This document shows, one piece after another, positions 56,518 to 64,000 of a DNA stretch of 64,000 nucleotides (position 1 is the first letter of the stretch; the number at the start of each line of letters is the position of its first letter). A program made the translations under genes and the position numbers. The stretch comes from Xanthomarina spongicola (GTDB lineage Bacteria; Bacteroidota; Bacteroidia; Flavobacteriales; Flavobacteriaceae): assembly GCF_003148645.1 (NCBI RefSeq), contig NZ_QGGP01000001.1, positions 806,001 to 870,000 of the forward strand. Direction: 5' to 3'. The notes below the pieces were generated by a model. That model did not search any database. It was not told the origin of the DNA and worked only from the letters and a program-made list of their open reading frames with translations.

Positions 56518-57853
56518 TGGCAAAAAGCCCTTCATATTCAAGACTACCTGCATAATAACTTTGAATAGTTGATTCGATAGGCAGTTCTAAATCATTAAAA
56601 TTGTAGAACCATATATTTGATGAAGGCTCTATTTCTGGAATACTTGATTGTAAATTGTTTTGAGACCAAATTACTTTATAGTTGAAATTATCGTCTAAAA
56701 TATTAAGATTTTTAAGAAAATCAAATAACATTTGTAGATTGTTTGAATCTGTATATACTGGATTGATTGAAGAAAAGTGCTCGTAAGTAATATCATCATT
56801 TTCGTTATAATCTGCTATGACATTTATTCCATCATGACCAATAATACCATCGAGAAGAACGTTACAATAGGTGTACTCTTCGGTGTAAGTCTCTGTTACA
56901 GTATTATAGACAGAATTATAACCGTAATTACAAAAATCTGTGAAACTATTAGCAGCGCTTTCAGAAATCAAAAATTTTAAATAACCAATTTCAGTATAAA
57001 TCAAATCACCATCTTCATAGGTGCTTTCAAAATAGGAATCTTCATCATAATAGTATTCTTCATCTGTATTATAAATGTAATTATGGTTGCCAATACTGGT
57101 GACTCTATTATCAGTATCATAAGATATTTCATGTGTATTCAATACTGTGCCTAGTAAGTCCGTTTCCTCTATAATTGTAATTTTTCCTTCAGAATCATAT
57201 TCAAAAATGAGGCTCAAATTTGCTCCAATATCGCTGTATTTGTAGAAATCACCTTCTTCGTTAAAAGCATATTTAGTTCTAATATCACCTGAACTATTGA
57301 GTTCGTGATATTCTGAAATGATTAATGGGTCAAATTCAATAATGGTTTCTGTTGGGTCATTTGAATCGTTACCATCTTCATCATCTCCATTATCACTAGT
57401 GTCATTAATTTCAGTTCCATTTGGAGTTGTTCCATTGGAAATAATGCTATTTGATATGCCACCAGCATCCACATCGCTTTGTGTAATTGTATAGATTGCT
57501 GTATAATTGGCAGTCTCTTCAACTAATAAAGTTCCATCTTCACTATTTGCATCTGAATTAACAAAACTAATAGCAGAATCTAATGATAAGGAACCACCAT
57601 TATTATCTGTTAAATTATAAGTTAGGTTGATATTGTTTAAAGTAACATCTCCAGTATTTTTAACAGATATGGTATAGGTTAAAACATCATCTACACCTAA
57701 AAAGTTATTTTCATCTGTAGTTACTTCAACAGTATTGGTGACTTCAAGAGAAGGGTTTTCATTAGGTTGAGATTGTGATGTAGTTGCATCGTCATCATTA
57801 CCACAGGAAGAAATAATTAAAAAGCAGAAAAGATAGTACAGTGATTTTTTCAT
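56483..57853 (-). CDS. DUF7507/DUF11-type surface lipoprotein, copy 2
   Basis: 456 residues, lipobox ISSC (C16). Same plan as copy 1: linker, DUF7507 Ig-like domain (about 32-175, ending in DDEDGNDSNDPTE), a variable beta-rich region, and an end with NYYYQGDTIPD. The two copies are close to identical in the Ig-like domain and the last residues but strongly different between about residues 190 and 440. Both genes stand between the sigma-54 activator and lptE. Confidence 0.78.
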   Translation of the reverse strand: MKKSLYYLFCFLIISSCGNDDDATTSQSQPNENPSLEVTNTVEVTTDENNFLGVDDVLTYTISVKNTGDVTLNNINLTYNLTDNNGGSLSLDSAISFVNSDANSEDGTLLVEETANYTAIYTITQSDVDAGGISNSIISNGTTPNGTEINDTSDNGDDEDGNDSNDPTETIIEFDPLIISEYHELNSSGDIRTKYAFNEEGDFYKYSDIGANLSLIFEYDSEGKITIIEETDLLGTVLNTHEISYDTDNRVTSIGNHNYIYNTDEEYYYDEDSYFESTYEDGDLIYTEIGYLKFLISESAANSFTDFCNYGYNSVYNTVTETYTEEYTYCNVLLDGIIGHDGINVIADYNENDDITYEHFSSINPVYTDSNNLQMLFDFLKNLNILDDNFNYKVIWSQNNLQSSIPEIEPSSNIWFYNFNDLELPIESTIQSYYAGSLEYEGLFANYYYQGDTIPD

Positions 57854-57897
57854 ATGAGAACTGATTTTTAGTTTTTTAAAGATACAAAAAACTTAAT

Positions 57898-59154
57898 CTA
57901 TAAATCGAACTGCTTAATTTTCCTGTATAAAGTACGCTCGCTAATGCCTAGCTCAGCAGCTGCTAATTTACGTTTTCCTTGATGACGTTCAAGCGATTTT
58001 TTTATGAGTTCCAGTTCTTTATCGTGTAAAGATAGTGTTTCTTCTTCTTCAATTTCTTCGGCAAAATGATATTTGTCTTGCAGTTCTTCGGTAGTATCAT
58101 TATTCGTAGATTTTTCAGGAATAGATAACACTTCTAGGTCTTCAATAGTATCTTCATTTTCTTCCTCTTGACCATAAATTTTCTGAATCAAACCTTCATG
58201 ATCTTTTTGAACGTCTTTAGCATTACCACTTTTCATAAGTTCCATGGTTAGCTTCTTTAAGTCGTTTAAATCGTTTTTCATGTCGAACAATACCTTATAC
58301 AAAATTTCGCGTTCATTACTAAAATCGCTTTCAGCTTTAGATGTGTTAATAATGGCTGGTAGATTTGTTCCTGCACTAGGTAGATAGCCATTTAGTGTTG
58401 AAGCGTTAATGGTTCTATCTTGTTCTAAAACTGAGACTTGTTCAGCAACATTTCGTAATTGTCTAATATTTCCACTCCATCTATATTTTAACAATAAAAC
58501 TATAGCTTCATCTGTTAGTTTAATGGTTGGCATTTTATATTTTAAAGCAAAGTCGCTTGCAAATTTTCTAAATAATAAGTGAATGTCTTCTTTTCTATCT
58601 CTTAAAGGTGGTAAGTGAATTTCAACAGTACTCAATCTGTAATAAAGATCTTCACGAAACTTTTCTTTTTTAATTGCATCGAACATGTTTACGTTTGTTG
58701 CAGCAACTATGCGTACGTTGGTTTTTTGTACTTGACTGGAACCTACTTTAATGAACTCGCCATTTTCAAGAACACGAAGCAAACGCACTTGTGTTGTAAG
58801 TGGTAATTCGCCAACTTCATCTAGAAAAATAGTACCTCCATCTGCTACTTCAAAATAACCAGAACGTGTTTGAGTTGCACCAGTAAAAGCACCTTTTTCA
58901 TGTCCAAAAAGTTCACTATCTATAGTGCCTTCTGGTATAGCTCCACAATTGACAGCAATGTATTTTCCGTGTTTTCTGTGCGATAATTGATGAATGATTT
59001 TTGGAATACTTTCTTTACCAACACCAGATTCTCCAGTTACTAAAACCGAGATATCTGTTGGTGCCACTTGAATGGCTTTTTCTATGGCACGATTAAGTTT
59101 GGCATCGTTACCTATAATTCCAAATCGTTGTTTTGTTGCTTGAATGGATTCCAT
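57898..59154 (-). CDS. sigma-54-dependent transcriptional activator without receiver domain
   Basis: 418 residues: AAA+ domain at about 10-240 with Walker A G41-ESGVGK47, GAFTGA at 88-93 for sigma-54 contact and Walker B FLDEVGE; a middle acidic segment (about 270-370); and a Fis-type helix-turn-helix at about 385-415 (KRKLAAAELGISERTLYRK). There is no N-terminal sensory domain, as in PspF, so control may be through another protein or the acidic linker. A sigma-54-like promoter lies downstream at groES. Confidence 0.9.
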   Translation of the reverse strand: MESIQATKQRFGIIGNDAKLNRAIEKAIQVAPTDISVLVTGESGVGKESIPKIIHQLSHRKHGKYIAVNCGAIPEGTIDSELFGHEKGAFTGATQTRSGYFEVADGGTIFLDEVGELPLTTQVRLLRVLENGEFIKVGSSQVQKTNVRIVAATNVNMFDAIKKEKFREDLYYRLSTVEIHLPPLRDRKEDIHLLFRKFASDFALKYKMPTIKLTDEAIVLLLKYRWSGNIRQLRNVAEQVSVLEQDRTINASTLNGYLPSAGTNLPAIINTSKAESDFSNEREILYKVLFDMKNDLNDLKKLTMELMKSGNAKDVQKDHEGLIQKIYGQEEENEDTIEDLEVLSIPEKSTNNDTTEELQDKYHFAEEIEEEETLSLHDKELELIKKSLERHQGKRKLAAAELGISERTLYRKIKQFDL

Positions 59155-59160
59155 ATTTAC

Positions 59161-59178
59161 TTCCTGCGAAAGCAGGAA
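59161..59178. repeat. REP-like palindrome
   Basis: TTCCTGC GAAA GCAGGAA: a perfect 7-bp stem with GAAA loop, six bases upstream of the sigma-54 activator start on the minus strand. Confidence 0.65.
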
Positions 59179-59211
59179 TCTCAGTTTTTAATGTTAATGT
59201 TCTTCTTTTTT

Positions 59212-59268
59212 GTCACTTCGAGTGTAGTCGATAGGTCTCAATAAGGTTTCGACTGCGCTCAACCTGAC
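59212..59268. repeat. long imperfect inverted repeat with TCGA arms
   Basis: Arms 59212-59231 and 59249-59268 agree in 15 of 20 positions, around a 17-base loop. The arms (GTCACTTCGAGTGTAGTCGA and CTGCGCTCAACCTGAC) are GC-rich. Similar elements are, as I recall, widespread in Flavobacteriaceae. It directly follows the miaB stop. Confidence 0.65.
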
Positions 59269-59269
59269 T

Positions 59270-60715
59270 TTATTTATTATCAGATAACTCAAAAGCTTCA
59301 CCAATAAGTGTAGCACTAGTACAATCTGTTACTTTTACATTTACTAAATCTCCAATATTATAATTTGCTTTAGGAAATACAGCTACAATGTTCTGCGATG
59401 TTCTTCCAGACCATTGTTGATCAGATTTTTTAGATTCTCTTTCTATTAAAACTTCAACAGTTGTGTTTAAATATTCTTTTGTTTTAATCTCACTATGTTC
59501 ACGTTGTCTCTGAACAATTTCAGCCAATCTACGTTTTTTTGTTTCTTCAGGTATATCGTCTTCCAATTTGCGTACTGCTAGTGTTCCAGGTCTTTCAGAA
59601 TAAGTAAACATATAACCAAAATTATATTTTACATAGTCCATTAAACTCAAGGTGTCTTGATGATCTTGCTCTGTTTCTGTTGGGAAACCAGCAATTAAAT
59701 CCTGACTAATAGAACAATTTGGAAGAATGCGTTTAATGTTGTCTATTAACTCGAAATATTCTTCACGAGTATGTAATCTATTCATTTCTCTTAAAATTCT
59801 ATTACTACCACTCTGGACAGGTAAATGGATGTGCTTACAAATGTTTGGATATTTTGCCATGGTCTCAATAACATCCAACGTTAAATCTTGTGGATTTGAT
59901 GTAGAAAAACGAATACGCATTTTTGGTTGTGCTTTGGCACATAATTCTAATAACTTGGAAAAATTAACAGCTGTAGCTTTTTGTATTTCGCTAGCTTTTT
60001 CAAAATCTTTTTTTAATCCTCCACCATACCAAAGGTAACTATCAACATTTTGTCCTAAAAGAGTAATTTCTTTATAACCTTTAGACCATAAATCGTTTAC
60101 TTCTTCAAGAATACTTTGTGGATCGCGACTTCTTTCTCGTCCTCTGGTAAATGGTACTACGCAGAATGTACACATATTATCGCAGCCACGAGTAATTGAT
60201 ACAAAAGCAGAAACACCATTTGTGTTTAAACGAACTGGCGAAATATCGCCATAAGTTTCTTCTTTTGATAAAATAACGTTTATAGCATCTCTACCATCAT
60301 CAACTTCGGCAAGTAGGTTTGGCAAATCTTTATATGCATCTGGACCAACAACAAGGTCAACAATTTTTTCTTCCTCTAGAAACTTGCTTTTTAAACGTTC
60401 TGCCATACAGCCTAAAACACCAACTTTCATTTTTGGGTTGATGCGTTTTACAGCATTATATTTTTCTAATCTTTTTCTAATGGTTTGTTCGGCTTTATCA
60501 CGAATAGAACAGGTGTTCACTAAAACTAAATCGGCATCCTCTAGTTTTTGAGTTGTATTGTAGCCTTCATCAGAAAGAATTGAGGCAACAATTTCGCTAT
60601 CGCTAAAATTCATAGCGCAACCATAGCTTTCAATGTAAAGCTTTCGAGTATTTTGTTCTTTATTTACAATAACTAAGCTTTCGCCTTGTTTATTTTCGTC
60701 AATAATCTTTTCCAT
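59270..60715 (-). CDS. miaB: tRNA-2-methylthio-N6-dimethylallyladenosine synthase
   Basis: Adds the methylthio group to i6A37 of tRNAs. 481 residues from the M at 60715 (the frame extends to 60730). UPF0004 domain cysteines C33, C69 and C103 hold the auxiliary cluster; C178, C182 and C185 the radical-SAM cluster; a TRAM domain closes the protein. Family length. A hairpin lies within the leader. Confidence 0.96.
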   Translation of the reverse strand: MEKIIDENKQGESLVIVNKEQNTRKLYIESYGCAMNFSDSEIVASILSDEGYNTTQKLEDADLVLVNTCSIRDKAEQTIRKRLEKYNAVKRINPKMKVGVLGCMAERLKSKFLEEEKIVDLVVGPDAYKDLPNLLAEVDDGRDAINVILSKEETYGDISPVRLNTNGVSAFVSITRGCDNMCTFCVVPFTRGRERSRDPQSILEEVNDLWSKGYKEITLLGQNVDSYLWYGGGLKKDFEKASEIQKATAVNFSKLLELCAKAQPKMRIRFSTSNPQDLTLDVIETMAKYPNICKHIHLPVQSGSNRILREMNRLHTREEYFELIDNIKRILPNCSISQDLIAGFPTETEQDHQDTLSLMDYVKYNFGYMFTYSERPGTLAVRKLEDDIPEETKKRRLAEIVQRQREHSEIKTKEYLNTTVEVLIERESKKSDQQWSGRTSQNIVAVFPKANYNIGDLVNVKVTDCTSATLIGEAFELSDNK

Positions 60716-60720
60716 ATATA

Positions 60721-60741
60721 TTTCCCACACAAGTGGAAATG
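60721..60741. repeat. REP-like hairpin just upstream of the miaB start
   Basis: On the minus strand ATTTCCAC TTGT GTGGGAAA pairs over about seven bases; it ends six bases before the miaB ATG. It could hide the initiation region. Confidence 0.55.
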
Positions 60742-60770
60742 TTATTTTTTATAAATTGTCAATAAGCATG

Positions 60771-60803
60771 CAAAGATACAATTATTTTGAGTAAAGTGAC
60801 AAA
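60771..60803 (-). promoter_or_regulatory. sigma-A promoter of miaB
   Basis: Minus strand TTTG (60803-60800), 21 bases, TATCTTTG (60778-60771), full -7 match. Leader of about 50 bases with a hairpin. Confidence 0.65.
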
Positions 60804-60824
60804 GTGGCAGTGTGTAATTTATTA

Positions 60825-60854
60825 TTTGAATTGTTAAAAAAATAACTACCTTTA
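60825..60854 (+). promoter_or_regulatory. promoter of the membrane protein gene
   Basis: TTTG (60825-60828), 18 bases, TACCTTTA (60847-60854), seven of eight. Confidence 0.5.
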
Positions 60855-60878
60855 AATACTAATCAATAATTATACAAG

Positions 60879-61643
60879 ATGCAATTTTCAGAAATTCAAG
60901 TTAGAATACAGAATGCAAAAGCTTTAGACTTTGGCGATATTTTTAGTAAGTGTATTGAACTCTTTAAAAAAGTATGGGTTCAAGGTTTGGTAATGTTATT
61001 ATTAACAATAGCAATTTTACTTCCATTTTATTTAATTATGTATTTGCCATTAATTGGTGCTGGCTTTTTAGAAACCGGATATTCTAGTTATTCTGGCTAT
61101 AACGACGATTTTAATATTATATTAATGATTCCTTTCTTTATTTTTATCTTAATATTTTCATTTGTAGCAATGGTTATTAGCTTTGGAATGAAAGCGTCTT
61201 TTTATAGAATATGTAAGCTAAAGGATTTAAATGAAGCAGGGTCTGATGATTATTTTTATTATTTAAAAAGACCACATTTAGGAAAAGTAATAAAATTAGC
61301 TTTATTAACTTTTGCAATTACTTTAATAGCTACTATGCTTTGTGTAATTCCTATAATATATGTTATTGTTCCAGTTACTTTAATGAATGTGATATTTGCA
61401 TTTAATCCAGAAATGTCTGCAACAGAAATAGTGAAAACTGGTTTTGATTTAGGAAATAAAAAATGGCTAATAACATTTGGTCTTATTATTGTCTCGGCTA
61501 TTTTGGCTCAGATTGTAGGAATGCTCATGTGTTTAATTGGCACTTTTGTAACAGCTTCGTTTTCGTATTTACCGGTTTACTTTATTTATAAAGAGACAGT
61601 TGGTTTTGACGAAACTAATAATACACCTAGTCATCAAGAATAA
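60879..61643 (+). CDS. multi-pass membrane protein of unknown function
   Basis: 254 residues with about five hydrophobic segments (roughly 35-60, 80-105, 135-170, 190-220), each up to 30 residues long, joined by short charged loops. An N-terminal amphipathic helix precedes the first segment. It resembles proteins annotated as DUF975-type or glycerophosphoryl-diester-phosphodiesterase membrane domains, but I cannot place it surely. Terminator follows. Confidence 0.72.
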   Translation: MQFSEIQVRIQNAKALDFGDIFSKCIELFKKVWVQGLVMLLLTIAILLPFYLIMYLPLIGAGFLETGYSSYSGYNDDFNIILMIPFFIFILIFSFVAMVISFGMKASFYRICKLKDLNEAGSDDYFYYLKRPHLGKVIKLALLTFAITLIATMLCVIPIIYVIVPVTLMNVIFAFNPEMSATEIVKTGFDLGNKKWLITFGLIIVSAILAQIVGMLMCLIGTFVTASFSYLPVYFIYKETVGFDETNNTPSHQE

Positions 61644-61666
61644 TTAAAACGATGCATATTTATTTT

Positions 61667-61695
61667 AAAAAGCCTGATTTTTCAGGCTTTTTTTT
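61667..61695 (+). terminator. intrinsic terminator after the membrane protein gene
   Basis: Stem AGCCTGA / TCAGGCT (61671-61677, 61682-61688), loop TTTT, eight T behind. Confidence 0.9.
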
Positions 61696-61783
61696 ATCTC
61701 CAAGTTAAAGCTTTTTGACAGCTATATAGTGGTAATTTAGTCTTGAAAAATTTATTAATTAGGAAGATAAATATTTTTTCGCA

Positions 61784-61791
61784 TACATTTG
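61784..61791 (+). promoter_or_regulatory. -7 box of topA
   Basis: TACATTTG, a perfect match, about 21 bases before the ATG at 61813. Confidence 0.55.
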
Positions 61792-61812
61792 TAGCCTTAA
61801 AAAAAATCAAAC

Positions 61813-64000
61813 ATGGCGAAGAATTTAGTAATAGTAGAGTCACCAGCAAAAGCCAAAACAATAGAAAAATTCCTTGGAAAAGATTTCAAAGTAGAATCTA
61901 GTTTTGGTCATATTGCAGACTTACCTTCTAAAGAATTAGGAGTAGATGTAGATGGAGATTTTAAACCAAAATACGAGGTTTCCAAAGATAAAAAGTCAGT
62001 TGTAAAGAAACTTAAAGATCTAGCGAAAAATGCCGAAATGGTTTGGTTAGCAAGTGATGAAGATAGAGAGGGAGAAGCGATTGCTTGGCATTTAGCCGAA
62101 TCTTTAAATTTAGATAAAGAGAAGACGAAACGTATTGTTTTTCATGAAATTACAAAATCTGCAATTCAAAAAGCAATAGAAAACCCAAGAGGGATTGATT
62201 ACGATTTGGTGGATGCGCAACAAGCACGTCGTGTATTAGATAGAATAGTAGGATATGAATTGTCTCCTGTACTTTGGAGAAAAGTAAAAGGAGGTTTATC
62301 AGCAGGTCGAGTCCAATCAGTCTCAGTAAGATTAATAGTAGAACGCGAACGCGAAATACAAAATTTTAAACCTGAAGCATCCTATAGAATTGATGCCGAA
62401 TTTGCTAATGAAGCAGGTCAAGCTTTTAAAGCAAAATTACCTAAGAATTTCGATACAAAAAAAGCAGCACAATCTTTCTTGGAGAAAAATGCTACAGCCA
62501 GTTTTAAAGTTGCCGACTTAGAAAAAAAGCCAGCTAAAAAATCGCCAGCTGCACCTTTTACTACATCAACTTTACAACAAGAAGCATCCAGAAAATTATA
62601 TTTCTCAGTAAGTAAAACCATGACATTAGCACAACGCTTATATGAAGCAGGATTAATTACTTATATGAGAACAGATAGTGTGAATCTATCTGATGAAGCT
62701 AGGAAAGGAGCACAAGCTGCAATTGAAACGGCATATGGTTCTAAATTTAGCAAACCAAGAAATTATAAAGGAAAAGCTAAAGGTGCTCAAGAAGCGCATG
62801 AGGCCATTCGTCCTACAGACTTTTCTCTTCATTCGGTAGATATTGATAGAGACCAGGCAAGATTGTACGATTTAATCTGGAAACGTGCCATTGCTTCTCA
62901 AATGAGTGATGCACAACTAGAAAGAACAAATGTAAAAATTAGTGCATCAACGCATAGCGAAACGTTTTCTGCAAATGGAGAGGTTATTACTTTCGAAGGA
63001 TTTTTAAAAGTGTATTTGGAAGGAACAGACGATGAAGATTCTGAACAAGATGGTATGTTGCCAGCAATGAAAACTAACGAATCGCTCCTTAATAATTACA
63101 TTACAGCTACAGAACGTTATACACGTGCACCATATAGATATACTGAAGCTTCTTTAGTAAAGCAATTAGAAGAACTTGGTATTGGTAGACCATCTACTTA
63201 TGCACCAACAATTTCTACCATTCAAAATAGAAATTATGTTGAAAAAGGTACTGTTGAAGGTGTTGAACGAAATTATTCGCAATTAACATTAGAGCATGGG
63301 CAAGTTCAAGATAAGTTGTTGACAGAAAAAGTAGGTTCAGATAAAGGAAAATTGGTTCCAACAGATATTGGAATGATTGTAACCGACTTTTTAGTAAATC
63401 ATTTTGAATCCATTTTAGATTATAATTTTACTGCAAAAGTTGAAGAGGACTTCGATAATATTGCTGAAGGGAAAGTAAATTGGACAAAAATGATGAAAGA
63501 TTTTTATAAAGAATTTCATCCAATTGTAGAAGATGTTCAAGAAAATGCAGATAGAGAATCTGGAGAGAGAATACTTGGAACAGATCCAAAAACAGGACGC
63601 CAAGTAAGTGTAAGATTAGGAAAGTTTGGGCCAATGGTTCAAATAGGAACTGCTGAAGAAGAAGAGAAGCCACAATTTGCAAGTTTATCTCCAGAACAAC
63701 AATTAAATACCATTACCTACGAAGAAGCAATGGATTTATTCAAGCTTCCAAAGCATTTAGGAACATTTGAAGGAGAAGAAGTAGAGGTTAATAATGGACG
63801 TTTTGGACCTTATGTAAAATTTGGTAAAACCTATGTCTCATTACCAAAGGGAGTCGAGGCGCTTAGTGTAGAATTAGAAGATGCTATTGTTTTAATAAAA
63901 GAAAAGCAAAAAGCAGATGCTCCTATATATATGTATAAAGATTTACCAGTACAAAAAGGTAAAGGACGTTTTGGACCATTTATTAAATGGAATAACACAT
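61813..64000 (+). CDS. topA: DNA topoisomerase I (truncated by window end)
   Basis: Relaxes negative supercoils by single-strand passage. 729 codons are visible, frame open at the end. Toprim residues E9 and D82-x-D84; catalytic Tyr Y284 in LITYMRTDS with R286. After the core the C-terminal part carries repeats of the FGPxV type (KFGPMV, RFGPYV, RFGPFI), one of the topoisomerase C-terminal repeat families, with no Cys4 zinc finger so far. Start ATG with a promoter box upstream. Confidence 0.96.
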   Translation, partial: MAKNLVIVESPAKAKTIEKFLGKDFKVESSFGHIADLPSKELGVDVDGDFKPKYEVSKDKKSVVKKLKDLAKNAEMVWLASDEDREGEAIAWHLAESLNLDKEKTKRIVFHEITKSAIQKAIENPRGIDYDLVDAQQARRVLDRIVGYELSPVLWRKVKGGLSAGRVQSVSVRLIVEREREIQNFKPEASYRIDAEFANEAGQAFKAKLPKNFDTKKAAQSFLEKNATASFKVADLEKKPAKKSPAAPFTTSTLQQEASRKLYFSVSKTMTLAQRLYEAGLITYMRTDSVNLSDEARKGAQAAIETAYGSKFSKPRNYKGKAKGAQEAHEAIRPTDFSLHSVDIDRDQARLYDLIWKRAIASQMSDAQLERTNVKISASTHSETFSANGEVITFEGFLKVYLEGTDDEDSEQDGMLPAMKTNESLLNNYITATERYTRAPYRYTEASLVKQLEELGIGRPSTYAPTISTIQNRNYVEKGTVEGVERNYSQLTLEHGQVQDKLLTEKVGSDKGKLVPTDIGMIVTDFLVNHFESILDYNFTAKVEEDFDNIAEGKVNWTKMMKDFYKEFHPIVEDVQENADRESGERILGTDPKTGRQVSVRLGKFGPMVQIGTAEEEEKPQFASLSPEQQLNTITYEEAMDLFKLPKHLGTFEGEEVEVNNGRFGPYVKFGKTYVSLPKGVEALSVELEDAIVLIKEKQKADAPIYMYKDLPVQKGKGRFGPFIKWNNT

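Noticed and set aside
61813-64000. topA as a truncated pseudogene
   Set aside because: The frame is open to the last base; the cut is only the window edge.

Overview
The window is an AT-rich chromosome segment of a member of the Bacteroidota, very probably the family Flavobacteriaceae. Markers for this are the gliding genes gldB and gldC, a protein with a type IX secretion (T9SS) sorting tail, the exosortase XrtF with its partner, many SusC-style secreted or lipobox-bearing envelope proteins, repeated Bacteroidota promoter boxes (TAnnTTTG), almost no Shine-Dalgarno sequences, and several TTG or GTG starts. No tRNA, rRNA, CRISPR array, insertion sequence or prophage was seen, and no gap exceeds 300 bases.

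Layout. 0.1-4.0 kb (+): an aromatic amino acid operon (pheA, aminotransferase, tyrA, DAHP synthase fused to chorismate mutase). 4.1-18.1 kb (mostly +): rsgA, dtd, two secreted transglutaminase-like proteins (the second without its catalytic residues), a MazG-like pyrophosphohydrolase, aroA, queA, rlmN, a T9SS cargo protein (-), a polyprenyl synthase, and an ECF sigma factor with its membrane partner and an outer-membrane barrel. 18.2-23.8 kb: dnaG without zinc ligands, a LuxR-type response regulator with Glu at the phosphorylation site, nadE, gldB-gldC and an aquaporin.

24.0-37.9 kb (all -) is the most unusual part: a run of eleven envelope genes (DUF4136, DUF2092, DUF6515, an outer-membrane channel, three paralogous DUF3604 lipoproteins with PHP-like metal motifs, a parvulin PPIase, a HupE/UreJ-type membrane protein, a sulfatase and a HAD-phosphatase lipoprotein). 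It looks like one coordinated but unassigned cell-surface system for ester-bearing substrates; that function is inference.

38.0-45.2 kb (-): the cell-shape operon mreB-mreC-mreD-mrdA-rodA below purH. 45.4-50.8 kb: a GAF-type methionine sulfoxide reductase (-), xrtF with its partner (+), and a probable metal-handling module (HYC_CC_PP protein, TonB receptor, secreted HMA protein). 50.9-60.7 kb (-): miaB, a sigma-54 activator without a receiver domain, two tandem-duplicated DUF7507 lipoproteins, lptE, a TPR protein, secG and groES-groEL. A good sigma-54 promoter lies in front of groES. 60.9-64.0 kb (+): a membrane protein and the start of topA, which runs off the window.
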